Below, one piece after another: positions 27,340 through 36,598 of a stretch of DNA of 64,000 nucleotides. How positions within the stretch are numbered: position 1 is the first letter of the stretch; the number at the start of each line of letters is the position of its first letter. The translations under genes were made by a program, and so were the position numbers. Source of the stretch: Sporolactobacillus nakayamae (GTDB lineage: Bacteria; Bacillota; Bacilli; Bacillales; Sporolactobacillaceae). Location of the stretch: contig NZ_FOOY01000016.1 of the NCBI RefSeq assembly GCF_900113325.1, positions 23,479 to 87,478 of the forward strand, in the 5' to 3' direction. The notes beneath the pieces were generated by a model, which was not told the DNA's origin, ran no database searches, and saw only the letters and a list, made by a program, of their open reading frames with translations.

Positions 27340-28434
27340 ATGAAAAAAAGCATATTATCGTTAGCATTGATCGGTGGGTTGACCGTAACCGGACTTGGAA
27401 CCCATCAAGCGGATGCAGCATCGGCAACATCTGTAGTGAATTTAGCACAGCAAGGTGTCGGCTCAGCTTACTCTTGGGGACAGAATGACTGCTCGGGATT
27501 TACAATGCGCGTCTTTTCACATTTTGGTATTCAATTGCCTCATAGCGCGGCAGCACAAGCGGGTTATGGTACTGCAGTCAGCCGATCGAATCTTCAACCT
27601 GGAGATCTCGTCTTCTTTAACACATCAGGTGGAGGTATTTCACATGTTGGGATTTATGTTGGCAATAATCGCATGATTAGTGCGGAAACAGAAAAAACCG
27701 GGGTACGTGAAACGCAGATATTTGGTGGAGGCGCGTCAAGTTATTGGGAGCCGCGTTACGTGACTGCCCGAAGGATCGCAACGAACGCTCAAACAGCAGC
27801 GCAGCAATCTGTAAAAACAGTTCAGCCGCAAAAAACGACACAAGAATCAGCGACTTCTCAATCTTCATCAACTCAGGGTTCAAACGATCAAACACAAATC
27901 AGTGCGTCAACTGATCAATCATCATCAACTGCTCAGACGAATGGGACACAAAGTGACCAAGCATCAACTACTGATCAGACACAATCAACACAAAGCAGCC
28001 GGTCAGTAACAACAGATCAGACAAAATCGACCCAAAATGACCAAGCATCTGTAAATGAAAACCAGACTTCTGAGACGACCGCATCTACAGCAGATAACTC
28101 AAATTCCAGTTCAAATGAGACAAGCTCATCACAAACGATAAATAACGGGGTATACATTGTGCAGACAGGAGATACGTTGTGGGCAATATCGAATAAAAGC
28201 GGCATCTCCGTGCAAAAGATCCAGCAAATCAACAAGCTGGAGGATACGATGATTCGTCCGGGACAGAAAATTCAATTGCAGGATCCATCCGAAAAATACA
28301 CGATAAAGTCAGGCGATTCGCTCTGGTCGATCGCTAAGGAACATGGAACAACGGTGGATCAATTAATGAAAGCAAACAATCTGTCCTCTGATCTAATCTA
28401 TCCGGATGACAAGCTGACCGTATCTGATAACTAA
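27340..28434 (+). CDS. Secreted NlpC/P60 endopeptidase with two C-terminal LysM domains
   Basis: 364 residues. A signal peptide ends near ADAAS; the NlpC/P60 cysteine peptidase domain (about 35-145) has Cys in QNDCSGF and His in GISHVGIYVG. A long Ser/Thr/Gln/Asn-rich linker follows (about 150-265), then two LysM repeats, each beginning with a TGDTLW or SGDSLW motif. It should cleave peptidoglycan stem peptides while bound to the wall. The catalytic domain first and LysM last is the reverse of many Bacillus enzymes. ATG 27340 is seven bases after GGGGG; a second ATG at 27337 is possible. Confidence 0.88.
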   Translation: MKKSILSLALIGGLTVTGLGTHQADAASATSVVNLAQQGVGSAYSWGQNDCSGFTMRVFSHFGIQLPHSAAAQAGYGTAVSRSNLQPGDLVFFNTSGGGISHVGIYVGNNRMISAETEKTGVRETQIFGGGASSYWEPRYVTARRIATNAQTAAQQSVKTVQPQKTTQESATSQSSSTQGSNDQTQISASTDQSSSTAQTNGTQSDQASTTDQTQSTQSSRSVTTDQTKSTQNDQASVNENQTSETTASTADNSNSSSNETSSSQTINNGVYIVQTGDTLWAISNKSGISVQKIQQINKLEDTMIRPGQKIQLQDPSEKYTIKSGDSLWSIAKEHGTTVDQLMKANNLSSDLIYPDDKLTVSDN

Positions 28435-28445
28435 TTAAGTTAATG

Positions 28446-28490
28446 AATAACAAAGGCTGCCGCTCATTTGCGACAGTCTTTGTTATTTTT
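28446..28490 (+). terminator. Terminator of the NlpC/LysM gene
   Basis: AATAACAAAGGCTGCCGC pairs with GCGACAGTCTTTGTTATT (two mismatches or wobbles) and is followed by TTT. Confidence 0.85.
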
Positions 28491-28495
28491 GTTCC

Positions 28496-28708
28496 TTGGT
28501 ACAAGGCACCATTTCATCAATGGCTAATGCCTCGATATATTTGGGCACGACCATCGGTTCATCGCTTGGTGGCTTGCTTTACGCGCATGCCGGAGGATTT
28601 AAAACGCTTGATCTGTTTACGATTATTTGTTTTCTTATTTCTCTTCTCTTATTTATGAAGAGCGGATTGTTTACATCAATGAGACAAGCCAAAAAAGAAT
28701 TAATCTAA
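28496..28708 (+). pseudogene. 3' remnant of an MFS transporter gene
   Basis: 70 codons encode only the last two helices of an MFS protein (GTISSMANASIYLGTTIGSS, GGLLYAHAGGFKT, then a hydrophobic helix and a basic tail). The fragment starts abruptly beside the NlpC terminator, has no ribosome site and lacks the first ten or so helices, so it is a leftover from a deletion. Confidence 0.75.
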
Positions 28709-28898
28709 TGACGTGCAAGTTTATTGCACTATTTGGGTGCTGTGCACTTCGACATGAATTATACATTGAACATATGCTGGGGAAGAGTTAAAATGAAACA
28801 ACTTGAGTGAAGAATGTAATACCTTATTGACTATTCTTCACCGTTGCTTTATGCACTCATTCATAGCGATTAAAAAAGAAATGAACTAAAGGAAGGAA

Positions 28899-29630
28899 AT
28901 GTTCGTGTACGCTAAGCATGCACTGCCCGTTCGCACTCACAATCATAATGAGAATCTCTTGTATTTCATGATTTCGATTTTCTTTAACGCCTTTGGAAAT
29001 GCGCTGACCGTTTCACTGAATCTGGGAAGCGCGCTCTGGACAGCATCAGCAGTTAATTTTACAGCACTGACAAGTATTTCATTAAGCATCATTTTGATTG
29101 CCTCAGGTGTTCTTGTCGTTATCATCAATGCCCTGATTATCGGTAAAATTGATTGGCACCGCATTATTGGCAACATGATCTTTATGGTCCCGTTCAGCTA
29201 TTTAATTGGGATGATCAGCACTTATCTTGTTGCTATAGGGATTAATGAATTGCCGCTTATCGTGCGTGTCGTTCTAGATATTGTAGGCGTATGCTTTATT
29301 TCGCTTGCGATTTCGATCTACCAACGTGTGAATCTGATGCTTCATCCTTGCGATGATTTGATGCAGATTATTCGTTTTAAATTTTTTAAAGGTAATGCGA
29401 CGGTCGCACAGCTTGTAACCTTTTCTCCGCCGATTGTGATCCTCCTCATTTGCTGGATCGATTCACATCAGCTCTACGCGATCAATGTCGGTACTATTTT
29501 CGCTTTACTGTTTCAAGGCACATTGGTTGGCGTGTTTGATAAGACGGTTTTCCCAACGCTCAAGCACCAGAATATTGATCATGGTCAAGCGAGCAGTCAA
29601 AGCCATAAGCATCATGGACTGAACGTGTAA
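28899..29630 (+). CDS. YczE/YitT-like integral membrane protein
   Basis: 243 residues with about five or six hydrophobic helices, an early NAFGNALTVSLNLGSALWTA segment and LHPCDDLMQIIRFK in the loop, features of YczE-like membrane proteins related to YitT. A histidine-rich tail ends HKHHGLNV. ATG 28899 follows AAAGGAAGG; GTG 28905 is an alternative. Function unknown; no clear operon partner. Confidence 0.75.
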   Translation: MFVYAKHALPVRTHNHNENLLYFMISIFFNAFGNALTVSLNLGSALWTASAVNFTALTSISLSIILIASGVLVVIINALIIGKIDWHRIIGNMIFMVPFSYLIGMISTYLVAIGINELPLIVRVVLDIVGVCFISLAISIYQRVNLMLHPCDDLMQIIRFKFFKGNATVAQLVTFSPPIVILLICWIDSHQLYAINVGTIFALLFQGTLVGVFDKTVFPTLKHQNIDHGQASSQSHKHHGLNV

Positions 29631-29722
29631 AAGTAGTGTAGCAAACAGTGAATGAACCCGATTTGTTGTCGTATTGAACCCTCGGAGCTTGCTCATACTA
29701 GTTCCGGAGGAGGTGAGCGACT

Positions 29723-29878
29723 TTGGCTAAAGATGTACTCTGTGAAGTGAACAATTGTACGTTTTGGGATGAAGGAAACCATTGCTCTGCAAATGCCATT
29801 TACGTCATCAGTCATAAAGGCAAGCAGGCATCAAACGTCGAAGAAACAGACTGCAAGACCTTTAAACCGGAAAAATAA
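29723..29878 (+). CDS. DUF1540 small cysteine-rich protein
   Basis: A 51-residue protein starting at TTG 29723, seven bases after GGAGGAGGTGAG. It carries the DUF1540 pattern CEVNNCTFWDEGNHCSANAI and a late ETDCKTF, giving four cysteines likely to bind a metal. DUF1540 proteins are small, common in spore-forming Firmicutes and of unknown function. Confidence 0.85.
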   Translation: MAKDVLCEVNNCTFWDEGNHCSANAIYVISHKGKQASNVEETDCKTFKPEK

Positions 29879-29900
29879 CAGATGAAAAAACGAAACCATG

Positions 29901-29936
29901 AAAAAGCGAGCGGACACTGTGTCCACTCGCTTTTTT
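29901..29936 (+). terminator. Rho-independent terminator after the DUF1540 gene
   Basis: AAAAAGCGAGCGGACAC pairs with GTCCACTCGC (one mismatch) and is followed by TTTTTT. Confidence 0.9.
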
Positions 29937-30028
29937 AGTATAAGATTTTCGGAACACAAGGCGGATGCACAAACAAGTAGTTAAATGACTTAATACACTA
30001 TGGTATCAATGCGCGAGGCAGGTGGTAT

Positions 30029-30487
30029 GTGTTGACCGATTTTTTTGACAGACCGGATGAATGCAGCTCACATAGAAAGAAAGAGACACCGGCCCGCAGA
30101 CTACAGAAAACAAAGCTGAGATCGGAAAAAAGAAACATAAATACGAATACAAATTCAAATGGATTGAATCAAACAATTACGATTAATTGTAATGGGTCAG
30201 TATCTGTCCCGGGAAATTCTCTCAAAGCGGAAACAACCTACTATATCACTACTGGGGTGGAGGGGAAACGAACCTATACAAATGCTGACGGATTATCCCA
30301 ATATGGAAGCCAGAGCATCCCTGATCCGGGCGATGTTACGTTTTTTAACTTATTTGTCAATGGGATGCTTCAGCCATCCGTCTTTTATACGGTATCCGCA
30401 GGAACACTTTCCTTTATTGGTCCTAATGATGTACTTACAACTGGTGTACCTATTATCCTTCAAACCATTAAGATTCAATCGGGTTAA
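30029..30487 (+). CDS. DUF4183 domain protein
   Basis: 152 residues. A basic, low-complexity N-terminus (about 1-60) is followed by a DUF4183 domain: AETTYYITTGVEGKRTYTNA, GLSQYGSQSIPDPGDVTFFN and LFVNGMLQPSVFYTVSAG. DUF4183 proteins occur in Bacillales, often with spore-surface or collagen-like proteins. GTG 30029 follows GGCAGGTGG weakly; the start is uncertain. Convergent with a second DUF4183-like gene 49 bp away. Confidence 0.75.
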   Translation: MLTDFFDRPDECSSHRKKETPARRLQKTKLRSEKRNINTNTNSNGLNQTITINCNGSVSVPGNSLKAETTYYITTGVEGKRTYTNADGLSQYGSQSIPDPGDVTFFNLFVNGMLQPSVFYTVSAGTLSFIGPNDVLTTGVPIILQTIKIQSG

Positions 30488-30524
30488 AAAAAGTACAGAC
30501 CTTGTTAAGTCTGCACCTTTCTTT
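30486..30524. terminator. Bidirectional terminator between the two DUF4183-like genes
   Basis: GTACAGAC pairs with GTCTGCAC (one mismatch), with an A-run on the left and a T-rich run on the right, serving both convergent genes. Confidence 0.75.
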
Positions 30525-30535
30525 CTCTGTCACGT

Positions 30536-30820
30536 TCAGTTAACGACAAAAGCGACTGTAATCGGTGTTGCACCATCAAGGGTGTCGCCGTCAGGAATTG
30601 TAATGGCAGTTGTCGTAACCGTAGAGGTATCTGAGGTTTGAATCACACCATTAATATAGAGTTCATAATAGGCGAAAGAGCTTGGAAAGGCAGTTGCCGC
30701 GGCACCAGTATCATCAGTAAAGCTGGTTGCTGTCACAGCAAAGGTTGCGCCTGTACCTGTTCCTCCACCAAGTGTTGACGTGAATTTTCGACTGGCCATA
30801 AAAGGTTTAACAATGGGCAT
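30536..30820 (-). CDS. DUF4183-like small protein
   Basis: 94 residues, Thr/Ala/Gly-rich, with the domain core YYELYINGVIQTSDTST and a beta-rich C-terminus, resembling DUF4183. No signal peptide. ATG 30820 follows GAAAGGATG. It is probably a structural surface protein of spores, like its convergent neighbour. Confidence 0.65.
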   Translation of the reverse strand: MPIVKPFMASRKFTSTLGGGTGTGATFAVTATSFTDDTGAAATAFPSSFAYYELYINGVIQTSDTSTVTTTAITIPDGDTLDGATPITVAFVVN

Positions 30821-30972
30821 AAAACTGCATCCTTTCTGAAATTAGTTTACTGTGCATGGAAAGATGCTCCTTGTACAGCTAAACTAATTTATGCTTGGCA
30901 ACGCTCTTGAGACACGTATAGATGATGCAAGAGAAATGCGGCTTTTATAGAAGATGGGTGGGAAACATCATT

Positions 30973-31461
30973 TCATGACAGCTTTTTATCCATATTGAAC
31001 CACTGAATGCCTCCGTGCTGGGATGCGGCAATTCCTCGGTTTGTATAGCCTTTCTTCTCATAGAAGGCGATGAGCGATTGACGACAAGTAAGCGTTACCG
31101 TTAATCGATATTTTTCACGAGCCTGGTCTTCAAATGCATGGAGAAGGTTGCCGGCTACGCCTTTTCCTTGATAATCAGGAGCGACAACAATGCCCAGAAT
31201 GCTTTGGTAACCGCCGCTTTTCGGATTAGGGATTGTTTGGTCGAAAAGGTCGTCGGTAATAAAGGGAACAGATAGAACCGGACCGTTCACATAACCGATC
31301 ATTTGATTTTTCTCCTCTGCTATCAAAAAGGTATCGGATATCGTCGCAATTCGATTGATAAATGCCTGCTTAGTCGCAGCCTCTTCAGGAGTAAAGCCTG
31401 TATTTTCAAGGGCTATGAGCTGCTCTAAGTCCTCTTTTCGAACATTCCGAATATGCATCAT
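30973..31461 (-). CDS. GNAT family N-acetyltransferase
   Basis: 162 residues with the GNAT acetyl-CoA loop VVAPDYQGKGVAGNLLHAFE and a late FYEKKGYTNRG. N-terminus MMHIRNVRKEDLEQLIALE is typical. Its ATG overlaps the LysR stop by four bases, so the two genes are co-transcribed. Substrate unknown; small amines are possible. Confidence 0.85.
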   Translation of the reverse strand: MMHIRNVRKEDLEQLIALENTGFTPEEAATKQAFINRIATISDTFLIAEEKNQMIGYVNGPVLSVPFITDDLFDQTIPNPKSGGYQSILGIVVAPDYQGKGVAGNLLHAFEDQAREKYRLTVTLTCRQSLIAFYEKKGYTNRGIAASQHGGIQWFNMDKKLS

Positions 31462-32366
31462 TTCTCATCCTCATTCTTAGCTTTAAACAATTCAATAAAT
31501 TGACGTGCTTTTTTTGTGAGATAGCGATTTTTCATCCAAATAATACCAACATCGGATTGGACCGTGATATCAGGAAGCTCGAACAGATCAATGTCGGCTA
31601 CCGAAAAGGCTGAAAGGACAGATTTAGGAAGAACAGTGACTCCGATTCCGGCAATCACTAGAGCAATGGTAATCGATACACTGGAGCATTCACAGACAAT
31701 ATTCGGCTCAAAGCCTAACCGGCGGCATTCGTTCACAACTTTTTCGTTAAGCTGTACGGTTTTGTCGCTTTTCAAGGCAATAAGCGGCATGGATGCAAGA
31801 TCTTTTAAATGGACATCTGAATTTGATGGTCGCCATTTTTGATTTGTCGGCACAATCATCACGAATGGATCGGAAGGCAGGCGGAGGATTCCATAATTGC
31901 TGGAATCATAGTTCGATTCAAACGGAAGTCGTGTGACAACCAAGTCAATACTGCGATTGGCCAAATAGTCGCCTAAGACAACATGATCCCCTTCTAAAAT
32001 CTTAAACGTGACCTGAGGATAATGCTCGCGAAAATAGGCAATCTTCTCCGGGAGCAGGGAAACACATGAGAATACCGAGCCGATTTTCAGTGTGCCATGA
32101 ATGCCCAGATCAAGCTCCTTAATTTCAGTAACGGTTTCGTCCATTTGCTGGAGGATTGCTTCAGCTTTAACTTGCAAAACGGCACCGGCTTCGGTAAGTG
32201 TCATGCCTTTGCCTTGACGATCAAACAGGATGACGCCGAGTTCTTCTTCAATTTGCTTTAGCTGCCGGCTCAGAGGCGGCTGCTCGATATTCAGCTTTTT
32301 GGCAGCACGCGTAATTTGGCCCTCTTTGGCAATTGCGAGAAAGTAACGAAGCTGGCGGATATCCAT
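31458..32366 (-). CDS. LysR family regulator
   Basis: 302 residues. The N-terminal helix-turn-helix reads MDIRQLRYFLAIAKEGQITR and AAKKLNIEQPPLSRQLKQIE; a periplasmic-binding-like effector domain follows. ATG 32366 is seven bases after AAGGA. It is divergent from the ACT-MFS gene (116 bp apart), which it probably controls, and overlaps the GNAT gene downstream. Confidence 0.9.
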   Translation of the reverse strand: MDIRQLRYFLAIAKEGQITRAAKKLNIEQPPLSRQLKQIEEELGVILFDRQGKGMTLTEAGAVLQVKAEAILQQMDETVTEIKELDLGIHGTLKIGSVFSCVSLLPEKIAYFREHYPQVTFKILEGDHVVLGDYLANRSIDLVVTRLPFESNYDSSNYGILRLPSDPFVMIVPTNQKWRPSNSDVHLKDLASMPLIALKSDKTVQLNEKVVNECRRLGFEPNIVCECSSVSITIALVIAGIGVTVLPKSVLSAFSVADIDLFELPDITVQSDVGIIWMKNRYLTKKARQFIELFKAKNEDEK

Positions 32367-32482
32367 TAGCAGTCCTTCTTTCTTCATATATTAAAAGTAT
32401 GATAAATGAATAAAACAGATATTTTTCGTATGGTTAATTGGATGATATCATAAAAATTAACAAGCAAAAAGGGGGAAGCAAC

Positions 32483-33946
32483 ATGAAAACCCACCGCATC
32501 TCAGTGATTGTCAAAAATCAGCCGGGAATTCTGGCACAGGTTTCCCGATTATTTAGTCAACGCGGCTTGAATATTGATACATTAACGGTTGGCACTTATA
32601 AAGAAATGCGTACATCACGAATGAAGATTTCATTGCGCTCTGAAAAGACAGTCCTTGATCAAGTGATTAAGCAACTCAATGGGTTAATGGACGTTATTCA
32701 AGTGAACGTTGCACACCCGATTATTTCGAATAAACCGATGGGCGGGAGATTAAGCGCCTTGTTTTCACAACGTGCGGTCGCCTTTTGGCTCGTTGCATAT
32801 AGTCTATGTATTACATTGCTGGGGACGAATATCCCCTCCCCCCTGCTCGCACTATACCGCGTTCAGTGGCACTTGTCACCAAGCATGGTGACGCTGCTTT
32901 TTGCAATTTATGCCGTTGTCGTTATTCCAACGATTATTATCTCCGGTCAGCTGTCCGATCAATTAGGAAGGAAAAAGCTGCTGATTCCAGGCGTTTTTTT
33001 CATTATTATCGGCTCCATATTATTTGTTCTTTCCACCAATTTTACGATGCTGATCATTTCGCGGATCTTTCAAGGCATTTCAGTCGGAATGATGAATGGC
33101 GTTGCCGTTGCAGCATTAACGGAACTTGATGAAAAAGGGAATCGAATCAAAGCCGCATTTATCGGATCAATGGCCGTCACAGTAGGCAACGCACTCGGTC
33201 CTGTGCTCTCAGGTTTCCTGGGCGAGTACGCACCGTTTCCACTGAAATTGGCCTATTTTATTCATATGTTTCTTGCACTCCCAGGTTTTTTCGGGCTTTT
33301 ATATATGAGTGAAAAGGTTAAACGAGTTCCGAAAATACGTATGCATCGGCCTGCTGTTCCGCAAAGTATTCGAAAACGGTTCTACCTGTCCGGCATGACC
33401 TCTTTTATTGCATGGTCAATTATGAGCTTAATGCTGTCGATCATCCCAAGTTATACCGATCAACTGGTGGGAAGCTCAAATTTAGCGGTTGCAGGTGCGA
33501 TTGTGGCTTTAGTACTGAGCATTTCCACAATCAGCCAAATTGTGCTGAAACGCATGTCACTGCAGAATCTGTCCATTTTCGGCTTTTTCTTAATTCTTTT
33601 GGGGTTAGTAGCATTAGTGTTTACGCTCGAAACGAAATCAATCCTGTTTTTATTCCTGACAACCGTACTGATTGGATTCGGACATGGGCCAACGTTTGCG
33701 GGAAGTCTGGCGCTCACCAATCACATTTCACCGGACGAATCGCGCGGCGATATCATTGCATCATTCTATGTATTGACTTATCTCGGCGTAAGCCTGCCAA
33801 TCTTGGGCCTGGGATTCGCTGCCCGTTGGGTGGGGCTGAACAACTCAATCATTTTATATACAGGTGTGATGGCGGTGATGATCCTTTTCGGTATGGCCTT
33901 TTGGATCATCGATCGACGGAAAGAATATCAGTTACAGACGAAATGA
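32483..33946 (+). CDS. ACT domain-MFS transporter fusion
   Basis: 487 residues in one uninterrupted frame. Residues 1-74 form an ACT domain very similar to the small subunit of acetolactate synthase (RISVIVKNQPGILAQVSRLF, RGLNIDTLTVGTYKE, and a closing MDVIQV). From about residue 90 a complete 12-helix MFS transporter follows, with motif A SGQLSDQLGRRKLL-like (GQLSDQLGRKKLL), motif C GNALGPVLSGFLGE and a matching second half. ATG 32483 follows AAGGGGG. ACT domains bind amino acids, so transport may be gated or sensed by branched-chain amino acid. I know no characterised protein of this layout. A divergent LysR gene probably controls it. Confidence 0.85.
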   Translation: MKTHRISVIVKNQPGILAQVSRLFSQRGLNIDTLTVGTYKEMRTSRMKISLRSEKTVLDQVIKQLNGLMDVIQVNVAHPIISNKPMGGRLSALFSQRAVAFWLVAYSLCITLLGTNIPSPLLALYRVQWHLSPSMVTLLFAIYAVVVIPTIIISGQLSDQLGRKKLLIPGVFFIIIGSILFVLSTNFTMLIISRIFQGISVGMMNGVAVAALTELDEKGNRIKAAFIGSMAVTVGNALGPVLSGFLGEYAPFPLKLAYFIHMFLALPGFFGLLYMSEKVKRVPKIRMHRPAVPQSIRKRFYLSGMTSFIAWSIMSLMLSIIPSYTDQLVGSSNLAVAGAIVALVLSISTISQIVLKRMSLQNLSIFGFFLILLGLVALVFTLETKSILFLFLTTVLIGFGHGPTFAGSLALTNHISPDESRGDIIASFYVLTYLGVSLPILGLGFAARWVGLNNSIILYTGVMAVMILFGMAFWIIDRRKEYQLQTK

Positions 33947-33960
33947 AATTAGCGACAGCA

Positions 33961-34013
33961 AAACGGCCGCTCTGCTCCTTCGATTGAAGTGAGTGGGCGG
34001 TCGTTTGGTTTAT
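33961..34013 (+). terminator. Probable terminator of the ACT-MFS gene
   Basis: AAACGGCCGCTC pairs imperfectly with GAGTGGGCGGTCGTTT; T-rich sequence follows. Confidence 0.55.
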
Positions 34014-34163
34014 TAAATGATGTGTGGCGCGATATCTTTCATTCAATGATTTAAATGAGCTCGGGCTTTCGATAAACCTCTGAGCTATAGACGGTCAACA
34101 AGAACTTACAAACTGTCGGAGCTGCGCGCAGGTTCATACACACGTTTAATTGCTATGCCCATT

Positions 34164-34424
34164 TTATTCACCATGCTGAGCGTCTGACTGTTCAAAAGGT
34201 TCATCTGAAACAAGGATGGATTCAGTCGGGCATCCTTCATAAGCATCGTCCAGGTCCATAAGTAATTCCTCTGGAATTGTTTTGATTCCTTTGTTGTCGT
34301 CGATAATCGAAAAGGCAAGACCTTGATCGTCATAATTGAAAATGTCCGGAGCAGCCATTTCACATGCACCACAAGAGATGCATGTATCCCGATCGACTCG
34401 TGTATACTTCGGCTTTTCTCCCAT
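34164..34424 (-). CDS. fer: 4Fe-4S ferredoxin
   Basis: 86 residues from ATG 34424 ([20 protein letters not shown]). A CxxCxxC cluster motif near the start and CP near the end (YEGCPTES) match the single-cluster Bacillus ferredoxin, which carries electrons to various reductases. The upstream ATG at 34445 lacks a ribosome site. It lies 33 bp downstream of the cupin gene on the same strand and likely shares its transcript. Confidence 0.9.
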   Translation of the reverse strand: MGEKPKYTRVDRDTCISCGACEMAAPDIFNYDDQGLAFSIIDDNKGIKTIPEELLMDLDDAYEGCPTESILVSDEPFEQSDAQHGE

Positions 34425-34457
34425 GGAAATCACTTCCCTATTCATGTATTAGGTGGA

Positions 34458-34766
34458 TCAGCATCCACGTACGGGACCGGCAGCCGATTTAACGAGAATG
34501 ACATCGCTATCTTCCTCGGCATGTACGGAATGAAGTTCCATTGCGTTCAGGTGCACAAGCCTACCGGGTACAAGATGTTCCGATTGACCGGATGCGGTGA
34601 ATAGGATCGCACCGCGCACAGGAATAACGGTAACCTCCGCATCGCCTCCATGATGTTCCGGAATGCGCTGTCCTTTTTGCAGGGATAAATGCATGACGGT
34701 CTGGTATTCGTCATGATAAAGTCGTTCCTTTAAAGCTGTCTGATTTTGGCATGTAAGAAGTTGCAT
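34458..34766 (-). CDS. Single-domain cupin protein
   Basis: 102 residues with the cupin pattern RIPEHHGGDAEVTVIPVRGA followed by HLVPGRLVHLNAMELHSVHA; the histidines and glutamate are the usual metal ligands. It may act as a small dioxygenase or ligand-binding protein. ATG 34766 follows AAGGAGCG. It is divergent from a Crp/Fnr gene, with a palindrome between them, and is followed by ferredoxin. Confidence 0.8.
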   Translation of the reverse strand: MQLLTCQNQTALKERLYHDEYQTVMHLSLQKGQRIPEHHGGDAEVTVIPVRGAILFTASGQSEHLVPGRLVHLNAMELHSVHAEEDSDVILVKSAAGPVRGC

Positions 34767-34863
34767 TGGTGTTCGCTCCTTTTCTATTTAAATACGTTTA
34801 AGTTTACTTTAATTGAGAACTGCTATCATCTATACTATATAGTGTTTCGAATCAATTTGAACA

Positions 34864-34875
34864 TGATCGAGATCA
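34864..34875. promoter_or_regulatory. Candidate Crp/Fnr operator between cupin and crp-like genes
   Basis: TGATC-GA-GATCA is a palindrome within TTGAACATGATCGAGATCAAG, resembling the dyads bound by Crp/Fnr proteins. It lies midway between two divergent genes. Confidence 0.45.
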
Positions 34876-34952
34876 AGTTTCGACTGACTGTATAGAAAAA
34901 GTCTATCTACGGATGGAATAGTGATGAAAAATGACGGAAAGGAAGAGGTTCG

Positions 34953-35615
34953 ATGTCTGAACTAAAGGCAATCGGCTGGTTTCAAAATCTTAAGGATGAT
35001 GAACTGAAGCAAGTGGAAGCAATGGGGATCATGAAACAATACCGTGCTAAAGAGGCAGTGTTTGTCCAAGGAGAAATATTGACTCATTATTTCTTTGTTG
35101 TGGACGGATTGATCCATGCCTATCATCAAAATAGGGATGGGAAGAAGTGGATCGCAAGTCTGTTCTCTTGTGGTGACCTGTTTCCGCATACCGGTTTGGT
35201 TGATGAAGAAAATCGGTATCCTGCGAATGGCGAGACGATTACACCGTGTACGCTTTTTATGATCAGACGGGAGAAGATGCATGAACTGATGAATTGCTTT
35301 CCTTCAATCGAACGTCAACTTACACAATTTTTCGCTAAGAAAAGTCAGGAGCTGATGAACCGATACTCTGATTCGGTTCTTGAGCCGGCCCTCGTTCAAC
35401 TGGTTTCGCTATTGAAGCGGCTCGCTCAGCAGTCAGGTGTCCGGGCGACGGACGGCTGGGTCCTTATCTCGGCTATGATGACGGAACAGGATATGGCGGG
35501 ATATATTGGTGTCACACCGGAAACCGTCAGCCGTTTATTGAACCGCCTCTATCGTGAGAAGCGCGCTAAATCCGCCGGTCGGGGCAAAATTTACATTGAT
35601 CTCGATAAGTGTTGA
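34953..35615 (+). CDS. Crp/Fnr family transcription regulator
   Basis: 220 residues: a cyclic-nucleotide-binding-type beta barrel (about 20-120, with YFFVVDGLIHAYHQNRDGK) and a C-terminal winged helix with TEQDMAGYIGVTPETVSRLL. The four N-terminal cysteines of Fnr are absent. ATG 34953 follows GGAAGAGG. Divergent from cupin and ferredoxin genes it probably regulates, perhaps in response to oxygen, NO or redox state. Confidence 0.88.
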   Translation: MSELKAIGWFQNLKDDELKQVEAMGIMKQYRAKEAVFVQGEILTHYFFVVDGLIHAYHQNRDGKKWIASLFSCGDLFPHTGLVDEENRYPANGETITPCTLFMIRREKMHELMNCFPSIERQLTQFFAKKSQELMNRYSDSVLEPALVQLVSLLKRLAQQSGVRATDGWVLISAMMTEQDMAGYIGVTPETVSRLLNRLYREKRAKSAGRGKIYIDLDKC

Positions 35616-35696
35616 TCAGCTTCAATACAAATCTGTTATACTTTAATCAATAACTTGGCAACTAGTTATGCTGCAAACGGTAAAGGAGTGCTGCTG

Positions 35697-36254
35697 ATGA
35701 ACCAGGCTTTACTTGTTATTGACTCACAACTGACGCTGATTGAGGGTGATTCACAGGAGCGCGGCGTATATAATAAAGAAGAGTTGCTTCGGAAAATCAA
35801 TCTTGTAATCGAAAAAGCTGTGGGATTGGATATTCCCATAGTTTTTGTCCGCGACACCAGTGTATCCGGCGGTGAAGGAGAAGGATTCCAGGTTCACCCG
35901 GCAATTCATATACCGGATGATGCTGAGATTTTTAATAAAAGCGCAACAAGTTCTTTTTATCACACACCTTTATTAAAATTCCTTCAGGAGCGTGGTAGTG
36001 AACATCTCGTTATTGTAGGATGTAAGACCGAATATTGTATTGATACCGCCGTTCGAATGGCTACGGTCAACGGCTTTGATGTGACACTGGTCGGCGATGC
36101 CCACTCGACTGCGGATACTCCGATATTATCTGCGGCGCAGATTATCCAACATCACAATCGAGTGCTGAACGGTTACGACAATGACGACCATTTCTCGCTG
36201 GTACGGAATTCAGACGAGGACGTGTTTCAACCGACGCATAACAACTATCGTTAA
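35697..36254 (+). CDS. Isochorismatase family cysteine hydrolase
   Basis: 185 residues with catalytic Asp in LLVIDSQLTLIEGD and nucleophilic Cys in VIVGCKTEYCIDTAVRMA. The family includes nicotinamidases and other amide or ester hydrolases. ATG 35697 follows AAAGGAG; the upstream extension has no support. It lies just after the crp-like gene, which may be in the same unit. Substrate unknown. Confidence 0.85.
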   Translation: MNQALLVIDSQLTLIEGDSQERGVYNKEELLRKINLVIEKAVGLDIPIVFVRDTSVSGGEGEGFQVHPAIHIPDDAEIFNKSATSSFYHTPLLKFLQERGSEHLVIVGCKTEYCIDTAVRMATVNGFDVTLVGDAHSTADTPILSAAQIIQHHNRVLNGYDNDDHFSLVRNSDEDVFQPTHNNYR

Positions 36255-36286
36255 TGTGGGTCATTTGAATCGAATAGGCAATGCAG

Positions 36287-36317
36287 GAGGGATAGCATTG
36301 ACGCTATCCCTCATTTT
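36287..36317 (+). terminator. Rho-independent terminator
   Basis: GAGGGATAGC pairs with GCTATCCCTC around ATTGAC and is followed by ATTTT. Confidence 0.85.
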
Positions 36318-36598
36318 GGTGTGTTCATTTGATGAGAATGAACGAAAGAAAGAATCGCGCGCCAGGGGAGATACCGCTGGCATGCGTCTGCTTGAGAAGG
36401 CTCCCAGATCGCCACGGCAAGCGAGCAGCTGAAGCGACGCTCGTTCAAGTCACAAGGTTGATGGATCAAAGCTCCATACAGATTGACAGCAGAGGACCGG
36501 GCACTTTTCGCTCGATTTTTCTTACAAGTAAAAAAACTTATGATTTTGTCCCGCTGGTACGACGATAAGCGTCATAAGAGGCTGATTCCCAATCCGAA

